Assembly: GCF_003286085.1 (NCBI RefSeq)
Contig: NW_020825332.1
Location: forward strand, 677,001-741,000
Source of the DNA: Drosophila persimilis
Taxonomy: Eukaryota > Arthropoda > Insecta > Diptera > Drosophilidae
Direction: 5' to 3'
Length of the DNA stretch: 64,000 nt
Part shown: positions 11,079-21,303 of the stretch, piece by piece
How positions within the stretch are numbered: the first letter of the stretch is position 1
How the letters are laid out: each line of letters begins with the position of its first letter
The notes under the pieces: generated by a model
Told to the model about the DNA's origin: nothing
The model's database searches: none
What the model saw: only the letters and a program-made list of their open reading frames with translations
Translations under genes and position numbers: made by a program

Positions 11079-14000
11079 CTAGAAATTCGCATTGTACCTA
11101 TGCCAGAGCGAGGTGAGGGTGCCGCGTTTCAGATGCGTCTGGGGACTCGATTGCGGGCGCACGTTCTTCAGAGTACAGCCCACGGGCAGGTTGACCTACA
11201 AAATACACAAGCGAGATGCATTCGAATGAGATACAGATGGAAACCTTCGCTGGTGCGCTCCTATTACTGGCTTTGGCGTTGACTTTGGCTTTGGCCCACT
11301 TACGGATTGGTGGGCCGTCACTCGGACGGGCTCTTTGTCGGGACAGACCACATAGGACTCATGGCCATCGAACAGACTGCCGCTGGCGGCAGGCTTCTCC
11401 CTTAGTTGTGCTGGCGCTGAACTAAGGGACAGGGACTCGGACTCGGATTCGGGATAGGCAATCTCTGGTTGTGCAGGTGCAGGTGTGGGCTTGGCAGCTG
11501 AAAGAACGAGATGCTATATATTGAAATTTCTAAAAAGAAAACAGGAGATCTCTTACCCTTGACATGAATGTGGAAACTGCAGCTGAGGGTCACACCGTCA
11601 GTGGTGGTTGCCTCGTATTTGATGGCATGATCGCCCAGCCTAAACAAAGCACCCGGGAACTGAAAAGAAATCAATCGTATCATAGTCTATAGTATGTTTC
11701 GATTCGAATACTTACATGAGACTTGAAGATCTTCAATAATTTGCCTTCGAAGCGGGGCTCTTCCCAGACAACCGAACGCAGATTCTGATTCTCCTTCAGA
11801 TGAACCTCAATCGAGGGTGGGCAATAGTTGGATGTATCTGAGCCCAGGTCCACCCTGAAGCTCTCACTGCGCTCAGGAGCGACACCAATGAGATTCTTTG
11901 ACGTTTGAACAGAGTCTAGTCTTGGGAAGGATGCGGGGCTAGACGGGGTCGATGGTTCAGGAAGTGCAGATAGTCTGGCAAATTGAGCGGGCCTGGAAAA
12001 TGTTGGAAATGGAGCTGGTTGGCGGACTGTACTCCGTGTGGGAAATGTGGGAAACGGTACGGGGGCAGGGGCTGAAGACCGGGAGGAAAATGTGGGAAAT
12101 GCAACAGGTCTGGAGAACCCTGAATGACTCTGAACTGGAGCGGAGGAAAAGGTGAATAAATTGGACTCTGTCGTTGGCGCCGCCTTGATGGTGATGATCG
12201 TTTGACAGGCGGCACTCTGCCTCGTCTGTGGGTCCTGAGCGCGGAACCCAATCTTGTGGACGCCAGCCGGAAGGTGAGCCTCCAGCTGCTTGGCCCAGGC
12301 GGGAAAAACAGCCACATTTCGGTAGTCCAGATTTGTCTCGGGCCTCTGCAGAGTCACATGAGCCTTGACCTCACCGCGATGCAGAAGGATGACCACATTC
12401 TCGGGACATTTGATGTAGGGCCGAGCTCTTGTGGCTGTCTGCTGTACGGGCGGTATATTCTGCAGAGACTGCGATCGGATCCAGGGCAGTCGATTGTTGA
12501 AGAAGCTGCTGCCGAACGGCTGACAGTTGAGATCAGATCCAAAGGACCAGCCCTGCAGGGCCATGCAGGAGGCCAGCAAAGGTCCAGTAGGCACAAAGCC
12601 AGCATTGCACCGCAGGTGGCAGATGGCCCCAAAGCTGGAAGGACCCTGTGTACAGCTTGCAGGAGAGATGACACCATTGCGGGCCTGTTTCAGGGCAGGA
12701 CATATCGATTGGGTCTGCACACGACGCTGGACAAGAGCTAAAACGAAGTCAAGTTATCACAGATCGGTTCGTTGGGTGATTGGATCCTCTGTCTGATACT
12801 TACGCACGCACTTGTTCTCCTGACCCTCCCAAACACCAGCGGATCCGCAACTCCTGATCTCCGATCCCTGGAGGGTGAAGCCCGGATTGCAGGTGACCCT
12901 GCAGCGACTGTTGTAGAACTGCGTGCGCTTGTGGCGATACTTGTTGCAGCGGGCCTTGCCGTTCGCCGGCGCCTGGAAGCGTGGACAGGCATCCCGTGGC
13001 TGGGGTTGTCTCTGAGTGACCCAGGGAATCTGCGGAAGCCTGGTATTCACTGATTCAATAGAAGGAAACCTTGGTGCTTCTGGAGCTGCAGAAGGATATT
13101 TTGGAGCTTTGCCCAGCTCGGGAAATGAGGGAAATGGGTTTGCTTTTGGTAAGACGGGAAGAGCAGGCGGCAGTCGCTCTTCTGGACGGGCTTTGGGTAG
13201 TTCGGGAAATGTGGGAAATGGATTTGCTTTTGGTAGCTCGGGAAGAGGCGAAGCCCTTGGTGGCTGAGGCACATCCAGGCAGGTCCTTCCATCAATGGAG
13301 AGTCTCTTGCCGGAGGAGCACTCGCACCGGAAACCGCCTGGTTCATTAACACAGCTGCCAGCTAGACAGTTCTCCTTGTCCAGCGAACACTCGTCCACGT
13401 CCTGGCACGTCCTGAGATCGCTGTCCAACTGATAGCCGGCCGGGCAGGCGCACTTGAAGGAGCCCTGGCTATTCTCGCAGCGATGCGAGCAGCCCCCGTT
13501 GTTCAACTGGCACTCGTCGACGTCCACACAGCTGCCATCGGCGCCGAGCAGGAGGCCCAGGCCGCATTTGATGGGTTCGCAGCCATCGGAGGTGGAGGTC
13601 CTCTGACTGCCAGGAGGACAGCCAACCAGGGCGGGGCGGCAGCTCCGATTGTCCTCCTGGAGGATGTAGCCCAAGGGGCAGCCGCACTCGAAGCTGCCCT
13701 TCTTGTTGATGCACTCGTGGGTGCAGCCGCCCGAGAGAAGTCCGGCACACTCGTCTATGTCCTGGCAGCTCCTTCCATCTTCGGACAGCTCGTAGCCCCG
13801 CTCGCAGGCACACGCATGGGTACCTAGAAGATTAATGCAGATGTCGCTACAGTTTCCGTACTCCTGCGAACACTCGTCGATGTCCAAGCACCCAAAGCCA
13901 TCCGGCGTGATCTCGAACCCGGACTCGCAGGCGCAAGCAAAGCCCCCTGGCTGGTTGAGGCAAAGCTGCTTGCATTGGCCATTGCCATGGAGACACTCGT

Positions 14001-17000
14001 CGATGTCCTGGCAGGTGCGCCCGTCCTCGGCCAGAGCATACCCCAGGGGACAGGCGCACTGGAATCTCCCCGGCAGATTCAAGCAGAAGTGCGAGCAGTT
14101 GCCGTTGGCCAGCGAGCACTCGTCAATGTCCAGGCAGGGTGAGGGTTCAGATGATGATGAGTCGTTAGGCGATGATGTGGATGATGATTCGGATGATGAT
14201 GTGGATGTGATGATGTGATTGTCCAGCCCTAGAGCATAGCCAGCTGGACAAAGGCAGGTGTAGGAACCATTGAGGTTCTCGCAAAGCATTTCCTCATGGC
14301 ATTTGTGCATCTCCCTCGCGCACTCGTCAATGTCAAAGCAGTAGCCGCGAAGTCCCTCCAGCCGGAGCAGCTCATATCCTGGCGAGCACTCGCACCCATA
14401 CGAACCTGGCAGATTGCGGCACACCTGCTGGCAGCCGCCGTTCTCCACCTGACACTCGTCCACGTCCTGACACCCCTTGCCGTCCGCGCCGAGGCGGAAG
14501 CCGTCGCGACAGGAGCATGCACCGCCACGAGCCGTGAGGCAGATCTGCTCGCACCCATTGTTGTTGACCTCGCACAGATCCTCGGCCACGCAGGTGAACT
14601 CCTCCACGAGGGTCAGGCCGACAGGACACAGGCACTGGTAGCCACCATCTGTGTTGAGGCAACTATGGCTGCACAGATGGCTCTCCTCCGCGCACTCGTC
14701 GATGTCCTGGCAGCTGAAGACCTCGCTGGTGTAACCGGGCGGACAGAGGCAGCTAAAGCTGCTGTTGTCCTCGCTGGGCACACAGCTGCCCGGACGACAG
14801 CGGTCGTGGCCGTTATCCGTGGTGCAGGCCGACTCGGCCACCACGCAGCTGTGCTGATCCTCGGCCAGATCGTAGCCCTGAGGACACTTGCACTTGTAGT
14901 TGCCATCCGGCAGGTTCTCGCACTCATGGGCACAGCGAGTGCGATTCAGTTTCGGATTGTCCAGGTCCTGGCAGCCGTCGAGGGCGCAGCTCTGTTTATC
15001 CTCCAGCAGATGGTAGCCCGAGTGACAGTGGCAGCGATAGGAGCCAATGGTGTTCTGACACTTTTGCTGGCAGAAGCGTGGCTTGGGATGCTCCTCGTCC
15101 TCGCCATCGTCGATGTCGCACTCGTCAATGTCCTGGCACTCGCTGCCATCGGCCGAGAGCTGGAACCCAGGGTTGCACTGCACTTTAGGGCTGGGCTGCG
15201 ATACTTCCTCAACTGAGATCTCGTTATCCTCCTCCGTGGGCTCTGACAATGCAGTCTCAATGGCGGCCTCTTCTTGGGTGACCAATGCCACCACACAGCG
15301 ATATGATCCGGGCAAGTTCTCACAACCATTCTGACAATCTGAAGATAATTCTGCATTGGTGCACTCGTCGATGTCTGAAATTCAGAATTCAGAAATAGAT
15401 GTCATACAAGAAAGGTATGGTATGCAGATATCTGAATTATGTGCTTACCCACGCAGGACTTTCCCGTTGAGGCATCTAGTTGGTAGCCCTTCTGGCAGGC
15501 GCATTGAAAGCTTCCCGGCAGATTGTTGCAGATCTCTGAACAGCCACCATTCGACTCCTGACACTCATCGATATCTGGGGAGAGAGGAGGACTTTAAATG
15601 ACTTCGATATATAAGGATAAGAACCAGGATACCCACCAAGACAGCTGACGTAATCGCTGGGATCTAAGGTATAGCCCTCCCGGCAGCTGCACTTCAGGAC
15701 GGGCTCGTTCTCGTCTGGATACAAGAGGCGCTTGCATATGTGCTCACATCCACCGCGATCTTCACCGCAGTCTTCGTCCAGGAATCGAGGTGTGTATGGA
15801 TCTTTCGTGGGCTCAACCACCACATTGATTTCGGTTACTTCTTCGACCTTGACTTCAGGTTCAAGGGGAGTTTCAACAGGCTCTGCTTCATCGACGCGTA
15901 CGACAATTTCCGGTTCGGGTTTTGGCTCATCGATCGACTCTGGCAACACTTCTGGCTGTGGTTCGACTGCCACTGGGAGCTCCTCTACAGGTGCCTTGAC
16001 AGATTCTGTTGGTTGTGTAGCCTCCTCCACGGACTCAACAACTTCCTCTTCGACTGGTGGTGGAGGTGGTGGCGGCGGTTCGCTCTCAGTCACCTTTGGC
16101 TCCTCTTCAACCAAATTGTCGGTGTCGTTGTCATCGTCATTGGTGATGGTCTCGTACTCATCGTAGTCCTCGCCCTCGAGATCCCCGCCATCTCCGCCAT
16201 CCCCATCGGTGTACTCCACCTGGGGAATGCAGGTGGGCAGCTCGCCCACCCACTTCTTGTCGTGGCAGTACATCGCTGAGGTCTCCAAAAACTCGAACTC
16301 GTAGTTCTCATTGCACGCGAAGTAGGCCACAAGGAAGATCTTCTCGCCCCGGCGGCGACGCTCGTACTTGACCACTAGTCCGTGGCTGATCTCTGGGGCC
16401 ATCACCTTTGCCTCGATGCAGCTCAAGTCTAGAATCGCAGCCAACGGAAGAGGAACCTTGGGCTCCTCTGGTATGGCCAAAACCCTCTTCTTGCGTTCTG
16501 AGACCGCGGAAGCTGTAAACGGATATGTCTCATTAGAAATAAGAGATCAAAAAGGATAAGCATTGCTCTCCAACCTACCCTTCACACAACTGGGTGGCTC
16601 GCCCTGCCATTTGTCGGTCTCCGAGTTGCAGATCAGCTCCGCCGCTCCCCTCAGATCGAAGCCCGCCTTGCAGGTATATATCGCAGTGATTGTGTCATCG
16701 TTCAATGCTATCTTCGCCGTGGCATGCCTCACCAATGGCGCCACCTCACAGTACTCCAGTGCCGCTGAAAAGCCACATACACACATGTAGGTTAATCTCC
16801 CAAACAGCTGTTCTCACACTCCACTCTCAGATACAATCGGAGACACGCGGATAGTTATGGAGAGGGGCCATAAAACTAACCGAAACAATCATCTGAATCT
16901 TTGCCAAAAGACTTTTCATTGTCGTCTATAAGTTTTCTATTTCTTTTTCAACATTTTCTTAGATGCTGTGGTGCTGTTTTTGGCTTTTCGTTTGGGATAA

Positions 17001-17582
17001 TTTACGATCAGTTTTTATGTTCCTCATTTCTGAATGCCGGCCGGTAATTAAATGATCTATTTTGTTAGTGGAATGGGGGCCGCGTGCTGGCAATGACTCA
17101 TTTTCTCTTCCCTAAGACTTTTCTGAAGAAAAGGTGTCATAAAATCGTACATACATATGTGTATAGTACGGTCCATTAGCTGTTACCATAAACTGATCAT
17201 AAAGGCAATTTCGTGTTCGTTTTTTATGGATTTCCATATATATGTACATATAGATTGAAGGGACAAATGTCATTTATTAAAATGGAAAATATAAGTGATT
17301 GTTTTATGGTAATTTCATTAATAAAAGTTCATATTTTTAGAAGATCTGAGAATTTTCAATTTTCGAAAATGAAAGTGGCATATTTTAGATGCACAAAATT
17401 TCTTAGAATTCCTCCACTAATGAAAATGATTGGATCTTTTCCAATAGGGAAATTTCTTCCCAAAAATATGGCCCCATAAAGTTGCCTTCCTCCGTGACTT
17501 TCTCCATAACTTTTCGCCCACACTTACCTGCAGCAAATGCAACGCATGACAGGGCACATAAAACATATTTGACCGCCCACAT
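11079..17582 (-). CDS. frac: fibulin-like extracellular matrix protein (faulty attraction)
   Basis: Nine coding exons on the minus strand: 17582-17528, 16764-16579, 16512-15637, 15574-15449, 15374-12804, 12737-11716, 11659-11557, 11497-11304 and 11195-11079. They join in frame to 1749 residues. Order of parts: signal peptide (1-18), CCP/sushi module (about 20-80), second CCP-like module (about 110-180), acidic and Pro-rich linker (about 182-310), then about 16 EGF modules. Most EGF modules open with the calcium-binding DIDEC or DVDEC signature. Then come a Pro/Phe linker, two CCP modules (about 1200-1350), an HYR-like module, a second linker with FPTF repeats, a second HYR-like module and a short C-terminus with a Cys pair. 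The protein is secreted and likely acts in matrix or cell guidance. The symbol rests on family and neighbour recognition (frac is close to Hn in D. melanogaster). The duplication breakpoint falls in exon 5 near residue 1254. Confidence 0.9.
14140..14218 (-). repeat. ATG/GATGAT-type repeat coding a Ser-rich loop in frac
   Basis: A trinucleotide-rich stretch inside frac exon 5. Read on the minus strand it encodes about 25 mostly Ser, Thr and Pro residues. They are inserted late in one EGF module, before its last Cys. The neighbouring EGF modules lack it. Confidence 0.75.
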
Positions 17583-17678
17583 ATTGCCGCCCTAGACACG
17601 AACACGATCCTTGTAGACTCTATGCGGTTCACACCTTTCCACTCACTCACTCGTCGGGGTTTGTGCTTCTTCGGTTTT

Positions 17679-17686
17679 CTTTTATA
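17679..17686 (-). promoter_or_regulatory. TATA box of frac
   Basis: TATAAAAG on the minus strand about 100 bases upstream of the frac ATG. A start about 31 bases downstream (near 17655) would give a leader of about 70 bases. Confidence 0.6.
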
Positions 17687-20010
17687 AATAAGAAGTCATT
17701 AATAAAATTTCACGCTTTGTCTTTACTTTCCTTTCAGAACATATTTATGGGACAAGAGATGAAAGTATATATGCAAAGAAACCATTAAGATTAAGGCGGC
17801 TTTATAAATAGCCCATGTTCAACACTTTCTATATACACGTATAAATGGGAGACAATATTTGCTGGAACTCAAGAAGATGACCATTCAACACTTCTTTTGG
17901 ACAATTGGAGTTCATTGGGATTATTCCACATTTATGATATGGTAAATAAAAAAAAAAAGTTCTACATATACATATGTATGTGGTGTATAGTTATTTTCAC
18001 TGATTGAAGGAGACAAGAACCGATTTCCTAGGGAGAAGAGAACGCACCGTTTCCGACCAGAGCCAAGGCAAGACTGAGGAGCCAAAGAGATTCCTACTTT
18101 TCTCGAAGGGAAGCACACGGAACACACCGAATTTCCCTGTCTCCAAAGATAGATGTATGTATATACATATGTATACTTATAGTATATACGCTGATATTTC
18201 ATGACTATCATAAAGTAAATTAGTGCGAGAGCGCACAAGTGTCGCCCCTCTTTGGGAGAAGGAAACTATTTTTACCCATGGAAGAAGACTTGTCATTAGC
18301 ATAGGCCCACCAGAATTGATGGCTCCGTTCTGTTCTGTGCTGTTCCGTTCCGTTCCAGATGCTTCTGTTATTTGCTTTTGCATTGAACTTGATCGCAGAC
18401 CGATCCGATGATCCATCCTTCAGCGCTGTCAGAAATGCTTGTCGAGAAAAATTATTAATATTAGTTAACATTCCATTACATAAATAAAACACTCAATCAT
18501 CTTGAATCAAATGCGCCGCCTCGCCTCGCATTGCTCTATTCAGTTCTGTTCTGGGCTGTTCAGCTGAGTTCGGTGCCAATTGTAAATTGTTTTTAATTAA
18601 ACAAAATTAAATACAATACGAAAGTCGCACCGCGTAGGTGTGTTACACTCGCAGCACTCTTCGACTTATTTGGCCAGCCAAACAAACATGTTATTCTATA
18701 GAAAATAAACCCGTATCGTATAGAACCTATATAGTTAAGTAGCTCACAGACCGAACGTGGCTCGTTCCCATATGGGTGGAGAGCAGTCGCTGTCCCTCCG
18801 GGTCCCCTTCGATCTTCCATCCACATCCATCCAATTGTGCGGACAGACCTCGGACATCGGACATCGGAACTCGGACCTCGGTGTTTTATAGCTTACAATT
18901 TGATTGACAAATTGTTTTATGGCTCAAACAACTGAAAATGGTTTAAGGCTGTACATAATTGACCGATCCGATCCATGGGATTGAATCGTGGATTGACAGA
19001 CAATTGGACGCGTTTAAAGTCGCTGGCTATTGGGCCATTCCACACGTTTCAATTCCATGCTTTTCTTCTAATGAAGGCTTTGCCATTCATTCATTTCAGT
19101 TGGAGCGTTTCTAGCCGCTCGCTTCTTGGTAATTGCATGCGTTTTTAAACGCTTGCCAAACGCATGCGCGGTTAAAAACGCCAGACAATCGCCTAGTGCT
19201 TTTCATCACTTTAAACCAAATTTGTGGGCGTGCGAATTTGTTTCTACTCGCGCACACTTTGTATGGTCAAATGATATACTCGCACATATGTATGTATATC
19301 TAGATTAGTTTTTCCAGCTCATGCGATTCAAGCGATTTCTGTGCGTTTTCTCTGTGTAGGTTTATGCTCGAGGCGGTTCTCGTCGCTGTCTCGTTATTTA
19401 TGGATCCATTTACATTTTAACTTAACCTTAGATGGCATTTGCGGAAATTGCCCAAGGGCGTGGTATGCACATATACGTATATGTACGTCTCTAGTCTCTA
19501 GATATATTTTTATATATAGTATATACTTTTGTCTGGACAGTCGACTGCCGCGGCGATTGTTTTTTTTTCTTGTCTGTGCTTTGAGTCGGACTTATGTTGA
19601 CATTTTCCTCGGCAGCGTCCCATTGTTTCGGCTTTGTATGGGACATCCGCTGGCCCTGGTGCACCACAGACCACAGACCCCTTCCCCCATATAAGACTGT
19701 TGCCACTGTTTCAATTAATTATTAATAAATTAAACCTTTATTTTATTTAACTAAACAAATGAAATATTTCCTTGTTAATTACAAAAAGAGTCCAATTATT
19801 TTCCCTTTGGATTGGGCTTACTTAGAATTAAGAGACTCGGAAAATCTACGGAAATCTTCAATAGATTTCTGAATTATTTCCGATCGGGTGCATTAATGGG
19901 TCTTTCTTTTAATTTTTTTTCTTTGCACCAACAGAAACTAAAAAAAAAAAAACAAAACACATAAATCCTGTGCACTCTGGCTGCTCCGGCGCTCCGCCCG
20001 ATCCCTGGGG
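17687..20010. other. intergenic region frac to small HSP gene
   Basis: 2.3 kb of non-coding DNA. It is AT-rich near 17690-18000, contains simple C/T/G-rich tracts near 18320-18560, and holds a motif pair near 19139-19181 (separate entry). AATAAA on the minus strand at 19742-19737 may serve the small HSP gene. No gene is supported. Confidence 0.5.
19139..19181. promoter_or_regulatory. paired TTAAAAACGC motif sites
   Basis: The 10-mer TTAAAAACGC occurs on the minus strand at 19148-19139 and on the plus strand at 19172-19181. The first lies in the 14-mer GCGTTTTTAAACGC (19139-19152). The exact reverse complement of that 14-mer is at 46703-46716, upstream of the lysozyme gene. Regulatory function is inferred from recurrence only. 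Confidence 0.4.
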
Positions 20011-20475
20011 TTAGTTTTTAATGCTGAGATATGCGGGACCCACTTGACGGACGTAGACACTCCGCTCGTTGCTCAGATACGGCGGACAGCGCACGGTGAG
20101 GATGCCATCGGAGGACAGCTCCGACCGGACATCGTTCGGGTAGTATCCACGGGGCAGCACGAATCGCTTGACAATGTGGCGTCCCACGAAGGTGTCTCCG
20201 TCGCGACGCTTCTCGTGCTTGGCCTCCACCACCACCGTATCGCCGGTGGTCTTCACTGTGATCTCGTACGGCTTGAACTGGTGCACATCCACGTTGGCCT
20301 CGAACCCGTCCTTGCCCACGATCACCCTGCTCAGATCGGGCGCGGAGCCCACGCGCGACAGCGAGCGCTTCCAGTAGGGCAGATCCCAGTCGTTGATGTC
20401 CCAGTCGCGCCACAAGCGACGACGGTAATCCCAGTAATCCCAGTCCGTGTTGTTCGTAGACGGAACCAGAGCCAT
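20011..20475 (-). CDS. CG7409: small heat shock protein, CG7409-like
   Basis: This single-exon gene of 154 residues fits the small HSP family. The N-terminal part (1-45) is rich in Trp and Asp (repeats of DWD or WDY type). The alpha-crystallin domain runs from about residue 48 to 140. It begins with VGKDGFEANVDVHQFKPYEI and includes VVVEAKHE, GRHIVKRFVLP and LSSDGILTV. Proteins of this family bind unfolding clients as ATP-independent chaperones. The ATG at 20475 precedes the typical N-terminus. A TATA box lies about 200 bases upstream, but I see no clear heat-shock element (alternating GAA/TTC), so strong heat induction is not predicted. The identity rests on sequence recognition and position near Hn and frac. 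Confidence 0.92.
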   Translation of the reverse strand: MALVPSTNNTDWDYWDYRRRLWRDWDINDWDLPYWKRSLSRVGSAPDLSRVIVGKDGFEANVDVHQFKPYEITVKTTGDTVVVEAKHEKRRDGDTFVGRHIVKRFVLPRGYYPNDVRSELSSDGILTVRCPPYLSNERSVYVRQVGPAYLSIKN

Positions 20476-20668
20476 CTCAGCTATTTGTGTTTTCTTTTCT
20501 CTTTTTTATCGGGTGTTGTTCCTCGAGAGCTCTCAGGACGCAGCAACGCAACGATCGATCTATTCGACTTTTCACTTTTTCGTTTCGACTTCGACGCGTT
20601 CTCTTCTAAACGTCCACTCGCGATTTTTGCTCTGAGCAAATTAAACTTGCAACCGACAGAAGCCGCCG

Positions 20669-20676
20669 CTTTTATA
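20669..20676 (-). promoter_or_regulatory. TATA box of the small HSP gene
   Basis: CTATAAAAGC context on the minus strand. A start near 20645 is expected, giving a leader of about 170 bases. A TGACGT and an ATTGG (CCAAT on the other strand) lie within 80 bases upstream. Confidence 0.65.
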
Positions 20677-21266
20677 GCGCTATGCCCCGCTCGAAAGTGG
20701 GCTCAGCCCCGGCTCCGATCGGCTCAGACTCGACAGCCAATGACAGTTGTGACGTAGAAGCCAGGCAGCAGTATGGGCTATGGGCTATAGGGTGTGGGGT
20801 GTGGGGTGTGGGGTATATGCTATGGGGTCTCGGGCGATGTTTTCGATTGTTTATCTTGAGAAATGAATTTCTGCTCTGATCTGTTCTGTTCCGAAAGGGG
20901 GCTGGCTGACTCTGTGGGCCGAAAACGTCTATGGCCATGCAACCAGATCTGAATGGCAAATGGCAAACGGCATTTCCTTGAGGCGATAGAGGTTTGTGTT
21001 GGGTGGGTTTTAGCCAATGTTGAGCCACTTCCGCAGTGGCCGGAAAGTTAGAGAAGGTTCCCCGAAGGGTAGAGAGCTAATAAATAGAGATTCATAGTAA
21101 AAAAAACGCACTAGAGGAGAAGTCTGCAAGGGTTTCAATTACTGCCTAAATCATCTCTTACTTGACCACATTTCCAGCCGGCCTTCCCCCTCCCATTATA
21201 TCTACTTCCGCCCTACAAAAACTGACCTTCCTAGCTCTTGTCCCATCCCCATCTCTTTGTACTTCT

Positions 21267-21303
<37 letters not shown>

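Larger units (their letters stand above)
6512..12855 (+). repeat. tandem duplication, copy 2 (6344 bp)
   Basis: This is the right unit of the direct duplication. It is continuous on the right with the remainder of frac exon 5, so this copy contains the 3' end of the intact frac gene plus a complete Hn gene. The six bases GATCTC occur at the left edge (169-174), at the junction (6512-6517) and at the right edge (12856-12861). That pattern is expected from a microhomology-associated tandem duplication. Confidence 0.97.

Noticed and set aside
169..12855. Duplication as uncollapsed haplotypes in the assembly
   Set aside because: Considered but disfavoured: the junction is gapless, cuts frac in mid-exon, and shows microhomology at both ends. 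It cannot be excluded without reads.
14296..15216. Long plus-strand frame (306 codons) opposite frac
   Set aside because: It is the antisense shadow of the Cys-rich EGF exon. Composition mirrors frac codons and there is no start context or known domain.
20411..20760. Heat-shock elements upstream of the small HSP gene
   Set aside because: No run of three alternating GAA/TTC boxes was found; only a TATA box, a CRE-like TGACGT and a CCAAT.
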